In this document: one piece after another, positions 49,674 through 61,556 of the stretch
Layout: every line of letters starts with the position of its first letter
How positions within the stretch are numbered: the first letter of the stretch is position 1
NCBI GenBank assembly: GCA_030068145.1
Contig: JAPJBO010000350.1
Location: forward strand, 62,001-126,000
Source of the DNA: Diplonema papillatum
Lineage: Eukaryota; Euglenozoa; Diplonemea; Diplonemida; Diplonemidae
DNA length: 64,000 nt
Direction of reading: 5' to 3'
Translations under genes and position numbers: made by a program
Notes under the pieces: model-generated
The model's input: only the letters and a program-made list of their open reading frames with translations
Database searches by the model: none
What the model was told of the DNA's origin: nothing

Positions 49674-52600
49674 ATGCGCGATTACGGAGGGGAGCGAGTG
49701 CTGGCCAGCCGCAAAACTGCACGAAGTACACAGAACCCCCCGAAAAAAGTTGGCCGGACAAAAGTTGGACCACCAGAGCCCAAAATAGGTGAGTTGGACC
49801 TTTTTGTCCGGTCCAACTTATTTCCGTTTACGGTATTTGCCTTCAGAGTTGACCGCACTGTTGCCCACGACTCAGTCCAAAAAATGGATGCCAAGCCTGT
49901 CCGGCATAAGACGCACGCAGGCAGAGATATTCGTAACCTCCTGGGCCAAACGCAAGATACCAGAGCATCTTTTGCCGTGCAATGGCGCCCATCTATTTCT
50001 GGTACCAGGACGTACCTGTGCACGACTCTGCTCTGAGAGGACAAGGACGCCTCCTCCCTCGCGCTCCGTCTCTTCCGATGTTATTGTCCCGTGTTCCCAC
50101 CGCATCGAGCCACAGGGAGGTCGTGTTCGAGTGTTCACGTTTGCCTTGAGTGGGGGAAACCTGGATTGACGCGGTCTGCCTAAGCGCGGGGCTCTCAAGC
50201 ACTGGGTTAACACTTTGCTCTGCTCTCCCAGCCCCATTTTGTCGAGCTAGGTGAAAAAGAAGCCGGTTCTTCTGAATGTGTGCTTCACTTGCCACAGTTT
50301 CTTCTTGTTTCACCCCAAAACACCTGCCAAAACACCTGAAATCACTTGTAGATTTTACTAGTGCACTTGTAAATTTTACAAGTGCACTTGTAAATTTTAC
50401 AAGTGCACTTGTAAAATTTACTAGTGGCACTTGTAAACCATTTTCACTTGTAAAACCACTAGTAAATTTACTAGTGAAAGCCTTTACTACTGCACCGTGT
50501 AGGCCAATTTCCTCCCCCCCCCAAAAAAAAAAAGAACGCCGCCACAGGCAACTTACTGCGCGATAATCGCCGGAAACACAAAAAAACGCTGCCCAGCGTT
50601 CTCTTTCGGGCTTACTATTGATTGTGATCGCGAAATAATCCCGCCAACAGGCCCGAAGAGCAATTCGAAGGACCCCGCGCGCCCCCGGGAAGCGTCTCGG
50701 CTGAGGAAAGCCAGGAGAGCGGAGACCGTTCGAGAACCCAGCAGCGACCGCGGGAGTCGCGCCGAAGCGCAGCCCGGCGGCGACAAGGACGAAGCGGCGG
50801 GCCGCAGCCAGGGGGAAGCCGCCTACCGTGACCTGTTCGAATCGATCGGATCGCGTGCCCACGTCGACCCGCGCCGGCTGCAGCAGTACGAGATTCCGAC
50901 CCACATCTACGCTGAGGACCCGGCCGGCGGCGGGCGCGGCGGCGGCCTCCGCTGCACGCTGGACGCCCTCCAGAAGTCGGCGGCGCAGCTGACGCACAGC
51001 TCCGACGGCGCTCTCGCGGAAGCAAGCACCGCAAACTCGCCGGGGCCCCACCCACACGCTCCCCCCAACCGCCCCGCCGCAAACCCTTCCCAGCACACGT
51101 CCCGCGAAGAGTCGTCGTCGCTCTCGAGCAACCCCGAAACCCATCAATTCGGGGATCCGTGGCGCGTCGACATCAAGCCGTCCGACTTCCTGGTCCCGAA
51201 CCGCCGCGTGGCGGAAAACGAGGCCGCGGGGTTCGGTGGAATCGACAGCGGCCAGGACCGAAGCGCGGCAAGTCGCAGCCCGTACAAGCAAACGCCGGCT
51301 GGGTGGCACCATGAGGTGCCACCGGCGGGGGACCTCTACCTTGGGGATCTTAGAGCGTCGCGCGAGCGCAAGCCCGCGCAGGCGAGGGAGCAGAGCGCAG
51401 GGCACGCCGCGCCCGGTTCAACGCAAAGCGACGATTTGACCCCGGAACGTGGTGTTCCCGACGCTTGCCCGCACAGCGGGAAAGCAAACACCGTGTCTTC
51501 CTCCCTTCAAACCACCGGCAGCGACGGCCACCTGCGCCGGTCCCGCGTGCACGCGGACCCCGACGATTCGGGGAACACGGAAGGCCCATGCCTCCCGGCG
51601 CCGGCGCCCCGGTGCGACCAAACGCCGCGGCCGGCCGCCGGTTGCCAGCAGCGGCTCTCGTTCGACTGCTCGCCGGGCTCGAACGGCAACCAGCATCCGC
51701 CGGGCGCTCAGCCGTTGCATTCGTCGGACGGCGCCCTGGGGCACGCGCACCCCCACGCGCATGCCTACCGCCCGGTTCCGAAGCAGCCTTGCGCGGACGA
51801 CCCGTTTCGGTCTCGGTCGGCGGAAGCCGACCAGCTCCCCGGCGAGCCGCCCGTGCTGCAAGGGCAGCGGGGGCTGTCGGAGGGCCACCGGGGGGGACCC
51901 CCCCCGTGGCAGGCCTGCGAAGGGACTGCGCGGGACCACGCGCAGAGCCTCCCGGCGCACCCCCGGGCGACCAAAGGGACGTGGAGAAGGGACGCGGCCG
52001 CGGTGGAGAGGCAGGGCAGCCAGCGGCTGCAGGGGGGTCGGAGCTTAACGCCCGCCACGTTCGGTGACGCGCAGCCGGCGACGCTCGACTGGATGGCGCT
52101 CGGGGCGCAGGCTGTCCGGCGGGGCCCCTCGCACGACGCCGCGCCGCACCACTCCCACGGGCACTACACGGGCTGCGTCGACGGCGCCAAAAACCCGAGC
52201 CCAGCCTCCCCGCTGTCCCCGCCGTCCCCCCGCGTTGCCGCCATGCAGCCAGCCCCGCCGACCCCGTTCGCCTGGCAGCCTGCTGCGCTGCCCACCAGCG
52301 GCCCGTCGCCGAGCCCTAGGATCCCGAAGTTCGACGCCGGCTTCGGCGAAGGGCGCACGCCTTTCCACCCGTCTCTGAGCTGCCTCTCCGTCGCAACCTC
52401 GGCTGGGCCGGCAGTGGAGTCGCTCGCTGGAAGCGCCTACCGCGAGACGCCGACGGCCGACGCGGGGCAGATGCAGCTGGAAGACCTGCGTTCCAGCGAG
52501 CCCGCCTCGAGGCCCGCCGCAGCGTCGTCCCCGGTCGCAGACGCCGACAACGACCTGAAGGCGTCGAAGCAGAGCGCTGGGCAGGACTTCATCCTCGGCA

Positions 52601-54281
52601 GCTCCGTCGCGGACGCGTCGGCTTGGTCCAAGCACACGACTCTCACCACCCACGACATGCACCACGCGCCCCGCGCGTGCGGCCAGTCCTCGGAGGCTGA
52701 TAGCCTGCCCTATTTCATGGACGACCAGCGGGTATGCCTTTTTAGGATCAAGTCGCGCCTCCGGAGCGACTTACGCCCGCCGTAGCAGTGCGAAGAGAAG
52801 TGAGGAGACCGGAAACTCCCCGGAGAGATGGTCCCTGCACTCTAACTCGTCTCTCTCTCCCTCTTTCTCTCTCTCTCTCTCAAACTTTCCCCGGGGGTTT
52901 CCGAATGTTTCTGGGTTCCCTGTGGGGTTGGGTGCCAGTCGGGCTGTTTTTTGTGGCTGCATTTGTGGTTTCTGTGTGGTTTCCTTAAGGAATTGGCTTG
53001 TGTAGGTGGTTTCGCCTTTTTTAACATTCTGTAGGCCCTACATCAGCCTAAACGTTGCCCTTAAATGTATTGTGCAGGCTAAAAAGACGGAGGCAGGCGT
53101 GTTCTGGTACCCTGGGTTGATCAGAATTCCTTATACCTGAATATGACACAGGAGAAATACAAGTGGGAGAACTATCAACCGGCACGCCAAACAAAACGAA
53201 GCGCCTGTCATTTTTGAATCTGCGAGGGCTGGCGGGGCGCGTTAAGTCCTCTTTCTTCACACTCGGCGGCTTCCAAGCTCCGGGGGTCGAAGCCACCGCG
53301 GTAGATTCAATTAGCTAAGCGCAACGAACCACAAACCAGGGAAGTGTTGGACACCGTTTGCCAAAGGAATCGGAATACCAAAAGTTCCCACCCACCCGCA
53401 CCGGTGGAAACGCAACTCATTTAGTTTTTTGAAAGTATGCCAATACTGCAGGGAATAGTTGACTAGACCTCTTGAGTTTGTGCTGACCACGAATAGGGGA
53501 GTCGGGAGAACCTACAAAGCCAAAAGCAGGACCGACCCCCCCGTTCGTGAGAAAAAGCGAAGAATAAAAACACCTTCTTTTTTCCATCTATCTTTGTCAA
53601 GAGCTGCAACTCAACTATTCCTCCCTTTCGAGAGTTTCTTTCATTGAGCTGAATCAGTGAAGATCGTCAACGAGTGAAGCGCGCAAAGCATTCTCGTGCC
53701 CACTTTCTGTAGCGTTTTTTCAAGGCTTTCTGCACACTCGACAGCCTCCACACCCCTCCGTCCGTGAGGCGATATGAATCCACGCTTACCCACCACAGCG
53801 CGCACCTGCGGATTCCGGTGGAAACAGGGCCACATCGACGCCAGCCCGAAGGCCGGACAACGACTCCTGTGAGCTGAGCCCCTTCAGCCGAGCCAGCTAC
53901 ACGGAGCCCGTAGCTACTGCGGTGGCAGCAGCGGTGTCGCCCGCGCCTTATGGAGGTGGATCGAAGAACGGGCCGAACGTCGAAAGTCAGATACGTGCGT
54001 TGGAGGCGCAGGTGGCCGAAGCCTCCGAGCGCTTGAAGCTGTTCGCAGCGTCGCGCGCCGAAAGCGCGTATCCGGGGCCAGCCTCTGCATCTCGCTCTGC
54101 CGGCTTCGACCCGCCCGCCGGCTTCGAGCGACGGCAGGTGCCCGGTGCCGTGGACCACCACGTAGTGCCCTCGCATGCGCACGAGTCTGCGATGACCGAT
54201 TCGCTGTCGACTTCTCGTCTCACTGCTCTCGAACCCGCGCCGGACGCTCTTCAAGAAGTCCTCTGCGCCCGGACTGCATAG
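49674..54281 (+). CDS. Probable three-exon gene for a disordered, coiled-coil-ended protein
   Basis: Model: exon 1 49674-49788 (ATG; donor ATAG|GTGAGT), exon 2 50651-52731 (acceptor CCAACAG; donor CGG|GTATGC), exon 3 53799-54281 (acceptor CACCACAG). All junction phases agree and give 892 residues. Exon 2 lacks any in-frame ATG, so it must be preceded by another exon; exon 1 is the best candidate but tentative. The only folded-looking block is AYRDLFESIGSRAHVDPRRL then QQYEIPTHIYAEDP and, later, FGDPWRVDIKPSDFLVPNRR. The rest is Pro/Ala/Ser/Gly/His-rich and probably disordered. Exon 3 ends in a short heptad stretch (ESQIRALEAQVAEASERLKL). No family is recognised. Intron 1 holds a hAT-derived MITE; intron 2 holds repeats B and G. 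Decayed tail copies follow. Confidence 0.5.
50320..50505 (-). mobile_element. 186 bp MITE related to the hAT-like element
   Basis: On the reverse strand it starts CTACACGGTGCAGTAGTAAA, as at the left end of the hAT-like element, continues with ACTAGT/ACAAGT dyad arrays and ends TACAAGTGATTTCAGGTG like the right end. It is an internal-deletion derivative with both ends and no coding part, located in intron 1 of the 49.7-54.3 kb gene. Confidence 0.8.
53050..53215 (+). repeat. Repeat B, intronic copy
   Basis: From AACGTTGCCCTTAAATG to GAAGCGCCTGTCATTTTTG. It lies in the inferred second intron of the disordered-protein gene. Confidence 0.8.
53450..53625 (-). repeat. Repeat G, intronic copy
   Basis: Reverse-oriented relative of the RAD1 intron repeat (ACCTCTTGAGTTTGTGCTG, GTGAGAAAAAGCGAAGAA, AGAGCTGCAACTCAAC). 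It sits 170 bp before the inferred acceptor at 53798. Confidence 0.75.
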
Positions 54282-54289
54282 TTAGCTAC

Positions 54290-55340
54290 ATGTAGGTGTC
54301 CAACGGATCCGGCATCAACGTGCAGGCAGGGTGACACAGAGCTGAAGCTGCGCGCAGAAGGCGCGTATCCGGGACTAACCTCTGCATCTCGCTCTACCTA
54401 CAGGTCCCTCGCATGCGCACAAGTCCGATGACCGACTTGCTGTCGACTTCCCACTGCTCTCGAACCCGCGCCGGACGCTCTTCAAGAAGTCCTCTGCGCC
54501 CGGACTGCATAGTTAGCTACATGTAGGTGTCCAACGGATCCGGCATCAACGTGCAGGCAGGTGACACAGAGCTGAAGCTGCGCGCAGAAGGCGCGTATCC
54601 GGGACTAACCTCTGCATCTCGCTCTACCTACAGGTCCCTCGCATGCGCACAAGTCCGATGACCGACTTGCTGTCGACTTCCCACTGCTCTCGAACCCGCG
54701 CCGGATGCTCTTCAAGAAGTCCTCTGCGCCCGGACTGCATCGTTAGCCACATGTTGGTGGTGTCCAACGGACTCGGCATCAGCGTGCAGGCGGATCGGAG
54801 GAGGGGGTGACACTCTAAAGCTGAGTTTGCAGCATCGAGCGCCGAAGGCGCGTATCCGGGGCCAGCTTCTGCATCTCGCTCTACCGACTTCGCCCCGCCC
54901 GCCGGCTTCGAGCAACGACAGGAGTTTGGTGTCGCCGACCACCATGTAGTGCCCAGGAGGCAGACAAATCGGTCAAGACGGGGAGAAAATCTTAGTTTAA
55001 TGTTCAGGCAGGACACTGCCTCTCATGCATGTTTGATGCACGCAAAGGGAGGGGAAGACCTCAACAACCGTGTCGCAACCAGGTGTTACCTGAGGGGCGG
55101 CGCGGGTACCATCCCGATTTAAGTCCACGTCCGCTTACTCCGGTACAGCGAGACGGTGAATGCCGACCACGTGCGCTTCAGCTCTCAGAGTGATGTCGTG
55201 TACGTTGAGCACCAACATGTAGCTAACCATGCAGTCCGGGCGCAGAAGACTTCTCGAACAGCGTCCGGCGCGAGTTCGAGAGCAGTGAGGCGGGAAGTCG
55301 ACAGCAAATCGGTCATCGCAGACTCGTGCGCATGCGTATG
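54290..55340 (+). pseudogene. Decayed tail copies of the disordered-protein gene
   Basis: Three forward units (about 54330-54530, 54535-54745 and 54830-54960) repeat GGCGCGTATCCGGGAC, CTCTGCATCTCGCTCTACC, CTGTCGACTTCCCACTGC and CCTCTGCGCCCGGACTGCAT from the end of exon 3. A further copy at about 55205-55340 is inverted. All lack the heptad region and none has a full frame. Confidence 0.8.
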
Positions 55341-55495
55341 AGCAGCCGACTCACATCGCTATCGTCGACGCTCTTAAAAGTTGCTTGGGCTCGAGACAAC
55401 GTCGAACGCAACCAAAAAAAGAGAAACCCGTCTGTTGTTGCCTCGTCAGCGGTAAAACGGAGTTGAAGATGCTCCGTTTATTCGACAAACAAGTA

Positions 55496-55630
55496 GAAGA
55501 ATGAGACAAAACCTTCATGGCGCCTTTCTTCTTCTTCGGCTGCACGTGGTGGGATCTTTCTGAAGAATGAGACAAAACCTTCATGGCGCCTTTCTTCTTC
55601 TTCGGCTGCACGTGGTGGGATCTTTCTGAA
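55496..55630. repeat. 66 bp tandem duplication
   Basis: AATGAGACAAAACCTTCATG through GGCTGCACGTGGTGGGATC occurs twice without change, the second copy starting 66 bp after the first. The flanks (55341-56060) show no gene. Confidence 0.9.
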
Positions 55631-56072
55631 GTAGACGGTGCCATCACCGAACAACCTTTCGACGTAAGAGAAGACCCCCCCTTCCCCTTTATAACCCGGA
55701 ATCCGGGAGCTGGGTCGCTTTGGCACTCAAATGCTGGAGCGAGCCGGCGAGAGGCTTCTTATTGTAGATTTCTGTTAGACTCCCTTTTTCTCTTTAGAGT
55801 CGACGAAGAAAAGTAGGGGGGAAAAAAAAGTAGAAAGCACGACCGCACCTGTGTGTTTACGCGCAAGGTTCTTCGTTTGCCGCTTTGCTTCTCTTGTTGC
55901 CGATGCGAGTAAGTCAACCAATTCAATTGCATTATCATAGCCGACCAGCCTGGCATGATCTCACTGTGTAGTTCGAAATGGCGAAGCCAGGGGGCGGAAA
56001 GATTGCACCCGAGTGAGGGGCGTGCCGAGCAGAGTGTCCCATCCAATCCATATCTTCATACTCGCTCGGAAA

Positions 56073-56352
56073 GGTACCAGGGAAAGCCTGCTGCACGGGA
56101 GCCAAGCTTCACGTGTTCGGCGGTACTGCAGAGCCACGGGCCAACGGGTCAATGGCTACCGATTTCCCAAACTAAAGCATCAAGGCGTGGCGCACCTTGG
56201 CGCTTGGCGCTCGCGCTGAACACAAGCTCGTCGAAACGGTCAGCCACAGGGCAGAGCGGACGGGGTTGTGGCACTGTGCTGCCTCCGACTCAAGCTTTGC
56301 AAGCTGTGGTTGACCGTCACGTTCCTGGACCAGGAGCGGCCTTTTCTTCTTC
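56073..56352 (-). repeat. Repeat E, copy 2
   Basis: Reverse complement of 3016-3290 with scattered differences. A repeat G relative follows at 56385-56480 (GGGCCTCTTGAGTTTGTGC). The stretch 56481-57105 shows no gene I can support, though it should contain the first exon of the aquaporin gene. Confidence 0.78.
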
Positions 56353-57105
56353 ACTCATACTCGCGCGGAATGAATAACTGGGCCTCTTGAGTTTGTGCTG
56401 CTCACGATCGCGAGAGTCGGAAAACCTAGCATACCCTCCAGTGAGGCCCCTACTTTGGTGAGAAAAAGCGAAGAACAAATGCTGCGCCACGGTCAGCTAT
56501 CTTGACTACACATGAGCATCCCCCTTACTGCGTTTTAGGATCAGAAGCGTTGGAAAGCAACCATCAACGAAAAGACACTGAGAGCAAGAAGGAGCGTGCA
56601 TGTGAGTCGAATAGACGACACACTGGGCTTCGCCGACACGATGACGGCGATTGCCCCCCCGCGCATGCGTGTCACTGTGTGGGTCTGCTCAGTGGTGGTG
56701 GGACGAGGTATCGTGAACATCAACGTTCCGTATGATGGCGATGCCGACTTGAGTATGCAACCCCCTTTCTCCCATCGTATCAACACTCTGCACTTTTTCT
56801 AGTCCGACGAAGTGTGGGCCACTTTCACAGTCTGCAACAAGGTGGCCAATGCTCTGCGCGACTCAGAAATGTAACGCCCAAGGAACCCTTCCAACAGGAA
56901 GAAGGTAGACTAGGTGCTGGAGCATGCTAGCCGTTGGATTGCTTCCCAGGCTCGCAAGTTACCAAGTTAGCGACGCTACGACGACACAGAGGAAGATAGA
57001 GACAAATCGAAATGCACGAAACCGTCAGGGGATCGTGTCATTGTGACCTTCAGGCACCGTGCAATAGTCTATAGTATTTGATGAGCAGTAGCCCTTGAGA
57101 TATAG

Positions 57106-60100
57106 ACTTGAACCCCATCGACACAGCGGCGTTCAAAGCGGAGCTGAAGCGATACCTTGACTTCGAAGGCGAGCGCACGCAGGAAGCGTCGTTCCTGCAG
57201 CGCAAGATCCAGCTGTTCGACCCGGAGACGTTCCGATGGGGCGACCTCGTCAACATGGGGCAGCTGACCGACTGCTGCCAGCTCTTCGTGTTTACGGGGC
57301 CGACCGGACCCGGGAGCGAAATACCCCGCGATTTCCCGCCCCCTCGCACGGCCGCTCTCACCGCTGACCTGGAGAGCAAGCACGTCGACAGCGAGTGGTG
57401 GGAGAAGGCAATCGAAGAGGAGCCGTCCCTTTTAGTCATCCGGATCCTCGTCACCGAGTTCGTCGGCACACTGCTCCACGTGTGGCTCACCACATGCGCC
57501 CTCATCTACGCATCCCTATCCTGCGACCCGGCGAGCCCGACTTGCGCCATCGACAACATCACACCAGCAACCGTGCATTCCGCTTCCATCCTTGCCCTCA
57601 TCCTCTCATTCTCCCACTACAGCGGCGCGGATCTCAACCCCGCTGTGACCGTCGGCATGTACGTCGCCCGGAAGCTCACCTGGCCTCTGGCGACTTTGGC
57701 CATCATCATGCAGGTACTGGCGCGTTTCTTTTCTTTTTAGAAGCATTTCCGAAACCAACATACAAGTCTGTCAAGAAGAAGCAAGAGGGCACACGCGAAA
57801 AACAAAGCGAACTTTTGTTTGTGCGCACTTCCTTCAAACCTGTTTTGTTCATGTGACGGGAGTGAGGATAGTACGCTGCCATCGATCTGTTTTTGTTCTT
57901 GACAAATTGCATTTGTTAGACACAAAAACTGTCCTCTTATTTTTGGTCAGTTGATGGTCGTGCGTTACTTCGTTGATCAGTGCAAGCCCCGACTCCAGAA
58001 ACATACTTGTACAGGGAACGTGTCAGTTAGACTTTGGCGGACACTTGCCGGCATAGCGGAGAACCCGCCCCCCTCCCCCACCTTTATATTTTCTGAAGGA
58101 CAGATGACGGCATGGCAAACCATGGCTTTGTCCTGTAGGCTACTGTGGCCGACGCCCCTCGCCATGCCGGACATTGTCCGCCAAAGTCTAGCTGACACGT
58201 TCCCACACGCACCTGTTTGTAGGTAATACTCGAGGAGGTGCACGTCTCAAAGAAGTAGGAACTGAGATGTAGCCCACACGAAACACAAGTAAACTGCCCT
58301 GTTAAATCTGGATTCAGTGTCAGCAAAAAAAAGGGACCCACTTTGCAGTTGCATGGGTTCTCCCCCCTCCTCTAGAAAGCCGTCGAAACTCGGACATTCA
58401 GTTAAGATTTCCCCCCCGCGGTGAAAATGCAACCCCTGCTCAACATGCATGCGCGTGGGGCGCCCAAGACTAAATTCAAAGCGAATTTCTTCTTGGTGTC
58501 GGTCGCAACACTTACAAACGTGGCTAGCCGTAGTTAAAGTGTATAAGCATACCTACTACCCTCATACTACCCGCCTCACAGCCTCAATGGTCAACCGGAG
58601 ACCCTAAAACACCGAACCTCTAACCACAATAAACGCTAAAAAGAATGGATGAGGACTAGTCCCTCAAGGTTTCATACCACTACCTGCGGAGTCTTACACT
58701 CCCTGCGAGTCGGAGACCCCTTTACCGTTTCCCTTTTCTATTTTACACGTTCGAAGAAGACTAAACATTAAACCCCCTCCGTCCGTAAGGAGCTGACCAC
58801 AAAAAACCGGTCCTCAAAAAAAACCGTCCACCGCGAGAGTAGGAGAAAGTAGAAAAGGGAAACTAGAGTTTTCGTTGACCGCACTACCCTGAGCCCAAAT
58901 CCTGGACGTGGTTTCAGGTGGCAAATTTGGCAAGTGATCATGATCAGAAGGTCCTACTTGGGCGGTTCAGTTTCCTCACACATTGCATGATGCAGTGGCT
59001 TATATATGGGTCTGGTGCTCGGACCAAGTCGGAGCAACGAAAAAAAAAAAAAGCACAGAATGCCCCGGCTGAGGGGCCCAGTAGTAGTGCTACAGTACAG
59101 CAGTCACACTAGCAGTACACAGCACCGGTTACTGCACCTTTGGATCATCGTTGAAGCAACGTACAGCCTCAATTTTGGAACCTGCGACTGGCCCAATAGC
59201 TTGAAAAAAATTTCCGCGCCTGCGGCGCTGGTATTGTTTCATGACGTGTTGCCAAGAAAGCGAAGACCGCGGCTTTCCGCCCTGCTGTTGCAGATTACTG
59301 CCAAGTGTTCTTGAATGATCCCGGCACACTGCTACAGTACCCCAACACTCGCCTTCTTCGCATGGCTCTTCTGCTTCCGAAGGACAGTCGCTGTGATGGA
59401 CAGTAGTGACAACCAAAGAGGTGCACCCTGTCAGATACATAAACGTGCAGTTGTGCCGCAACTGGGATTTTTAGTAACTCCGAGCAACTTATGGACAGTT
59501 ACGTGGGAGGAATTTTATATATTAGGCCCTGATTGCATGTGGCTGAAAAAAAAAACACGCAGCTCCTCGGAGCCGTCGTTGCGACCGGGCTGGCCCTTGC
59601 GATGACTCCTGGCAGCGACGAGGCGAGCTTCGGGATGTTCAAGGACGGCGCGGTGCACGTCGTCACCACGGGGCCGCACCCGTTCTCGAAGGGGCAGGCG
59701 TTTCTGTCCGAGCTCCTGTCGTCCTTTTTCATCGTGTTCGTGGCGCTGACCATGGTCCGCCAGCGCTACACCAAGGCGACCGAGAACAAGACGCGCCTCC
59801 AGCCCCACCGCGTCGAAATGGCACTGGCCACCGCGGCCGCGTACTTCTCCTGCTTTTCGGTGTTCTCCGCCGCGTACCCCTCCACGTCGAACCCTGCCCG
59901 CGCCATAGCAATCGCAGCCGTCGCCCAGGACCACGGCGAGGGCTGGCGCGAGCTGTGGATATTCGCCGTCACGCCGCTGCTCGGCGGGTTTCTCGCGGGG
60001 GTCGCGTTCCGCGTCGCGCAGGGCATCGACCCCCCGGCCCGGCTCAGCGAGGCGCACGCGGACGCAGACGCGGACGAGCCGCCCGCGAAGCCGGCCGGCA

Positions 60101-60399
60101 CCGGCGGGGGCATGCGGCCGCGGGGCGGCGACAGGGCCCCGGCGGCCGACCCGTTCCCGGTGTCGCCGGCGGCCGTGAAGGCGGCGGCGAAGTCGAAGAC
60201 GATCAACGTTGTCGACGGGCAGCTCGAGGCGCGCATCCGGATCGCGCCGGACAGCGCGCACGCTGCTGTCCTCGACACCCTCGAGCGGTGGTCGGGGTTG
60301 AAGCGGGCCTGGGTCGCGGACGACTTTGGGGTCATGGTTACCCTTTCGTACCAGACAGTCGTTGACGGAGCCTTCTACAAGCTGTGCAGTGCTGGCTGA
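57106..60399 (+). CDS. Aquaporin-like (MIP family) channel, two exons seen
   Basis: Model: exon 57106-57713 (acceptor TATAG, donor CAG|GTACTG), intron 57714-59562, exon 59563-60399 (acceptor CACGCAG), at least 480 residues. No ATG opens the first exon in frame at its start, so an upstream exon is likely. Splicing in phase 0 gives IIMQ|LLGAVVATGL, the typical helix-4 junction of MIPs. The first half-helix signature is GADLNPAVTVG (Asn about 177), the second TSNPARAIA (about 312); both NPA boxes are intact. The N-terminal 125 residues and the C-terminal about 130 residues are unusually long; the latter has an Ala/Pro-rich linker and a small folded-looking unit (AAVLDTLERWSGLKRAWVAD, DFGVMVTLSYQTVVDG). 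Water or small-solute transport is inferred. Tail copies follow. Confidence 0.85.
57820..57935 (-). repeat. Repeat F in the aquaporin intron
   Basis: Reverse-strand match to 13553-13655 (GAGTGAGGATAGTACGCTGC, CGATCTGTTTTTGTTC). Beside it is an inverted pair, 58020-58050 and 58150-58200, sharing GTGTCAGYTAGACTTTGGCG and GCCGGCATR-type words. Confidence 0.72.
58020..58205. other. Inverted repeat, possible small TIR element
   Basis: GAACGTGTCAGTTAGACTTT with GCGGACACTTGCCGGCATAG at 58017-58058 is matched in reverse by 58158-58205 (CATGCCGGACATTGTCCGCC, AAGTCTAGCTGACACGTTC). The arms are about 45 bp and the whole about 190 bp, consistent with a MITE or hairpin element inside the intron. It has no coding part. 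Confidence 0.65.
58210..58395 (+). repeat. Repeat A, copy 8
   Basis: GCACCTGTTTGTAGGTAATA, TGTAGCCCACACGAAACAC, AAATCTGGATTCAGTG and the CCCCTCCTCTAGAAAGCCG tail. It lies in the aquaporin intron. Confidence 0.78.
58430..58645 (+). repeat. Repeat H, copy 3
   Basis: GCAACCCCTGCTCAACATG, TTGGTGTCGGTCGCAAC, GGTCAACCGGAGACCCTAAA and CCGAACCTCTAACC. Repeat I follows at 58875-58968, as also happens around 15.2-15.6 kb. Confidence 0.75.
58875..58968 (+). repeat. Repeat I, copy 2
   Basis: Matches 15540-15645 (TCCTGGACGTGGTTTCAGG, GATCATGATCAGAAGGTCC). Confidence 0.75.
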
Positions 60400-60509
60400 C
60401 CGAGCGGAGAAACGTCGGCAGCCCATTTCTCCTGACGTTCTGCCATCAGCTGTAGGGCACACGCTGAAAGCTGTCATGCGCCCTGGATCTTCCCGGAAAC
60501 CAACGGTGC

Positions 60510-61300
60510 CCGTATTAGCGCGCACGCTGCTGTCCTCGACACCCTCGAGCGGTGGTCGGGGTTGAAGCGGGCCTGGGTCGCGGACGACTTTGGAGTCATG
60601 GTTACCCTTTCGTACCAGACAGTCGTTGACGGAGCCTTCTACAAGCTGTGCAGTGCTGGCTGACCGAGCGGAGAAACGTTGGCAGCCTATTTCTCCTGAC
60701 GTTCTGCCATCAGCTGTAGGGCACACGCTGAAGGCTGTCAGGAGCCCTGGATCTTCCCTCCAGAAACCAGGTATTCACACGCCTACGGTGCCCGTATTGC
60801 ATGCTCCAGCGCCTAGCCCAGTGCCTAGGTACTCCTTCCTATTGGAAGGGTGCCTTGCGGCGTTGCGTTTCGGGTCGTCCAGAGCATCGACCCCCCGGCC
60901 CGGCTCAGCGAGGCGCACGCGGACGCAGACGCGGACGAGCCGCCCGCGAAGCCGGCCGGTACCGGCGGGGGCATGCGGCCGCGGGGCGGCGACAGGGCCC
61001 CGGCGGCCGACCCGTTCCCGGTGTCGCCGGCGGCCGTGAAGGCGGCGGCGAAGGCGAAGACGATCAACGTCGTCGACGGGCAGCTCGAGGCGCTCGCGCC
61101 GGACAGCGCGCACGCTGCTGTCCTCGACACTCTCGAGCGGTGGTCGGGGTTGAAGCTGGCCTGGGTCGCGGACGACTTTGGGGTCATGGTTACCCTTTCG
61201 TACTAGACAGTCGTTGACGGAGCCTTCTACAAGCTGTGCAGTGCTGGCTGACCGAGCGGAGAACAACTGTTGCCACCCGCGCAGCCAATTTCTCCTGACG
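60510..61300 (+). pseudogene. Tandem copies of the aquaporin 3' end
   Basis: A first unit (about 60517-60760) repeats the last 50 codons and the post-stop 100 bp. A second, longer unit (about 60855-61290) begins at the codons for FRVVQSIDPPARLSEAHAD and repeats the whole C-terminal tail; it ends at a TAG replacing the Gln codon of LSYQ. Neither has NPA boxes. Identity to the gene is very high, so both are recent. Confidence 0.85.
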
Positions 61301-61556
61301 TTCTGCCGTCTGCTGTCCCATGTGGAGCATGAACACGCACCACGTGGGCGGGCCTTTCCGCCAGCCCGTTGCTCAGCAGATCCTGAGACAACCAGCTTCG
61401 GTTGCCTCATCGGAGCGCGGCTCGTCGGCTTACGGGAGTGAACACACTGCCCGGACATAGGTTCCGTCGACACTCACGAAACTTTGCTTTTAAGTATCTT
61501 TTCGACTCCCCCTTCGTCCTGGACGAAGGAGGTGCATTGCCAGAGAAGTCACAGCC

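Noticed and set aside
49462-49788. Frame beginning MGQTV, reminiscent of a retroviral gag start
   Set aside because: The similarity is limited to five residues; no further gag-like feature follows.
55583-55816. Small frame over the 66 bp duplication
   Set aside because: It exists only because the duplicated unit length is a multiple of three; no start context or motif.
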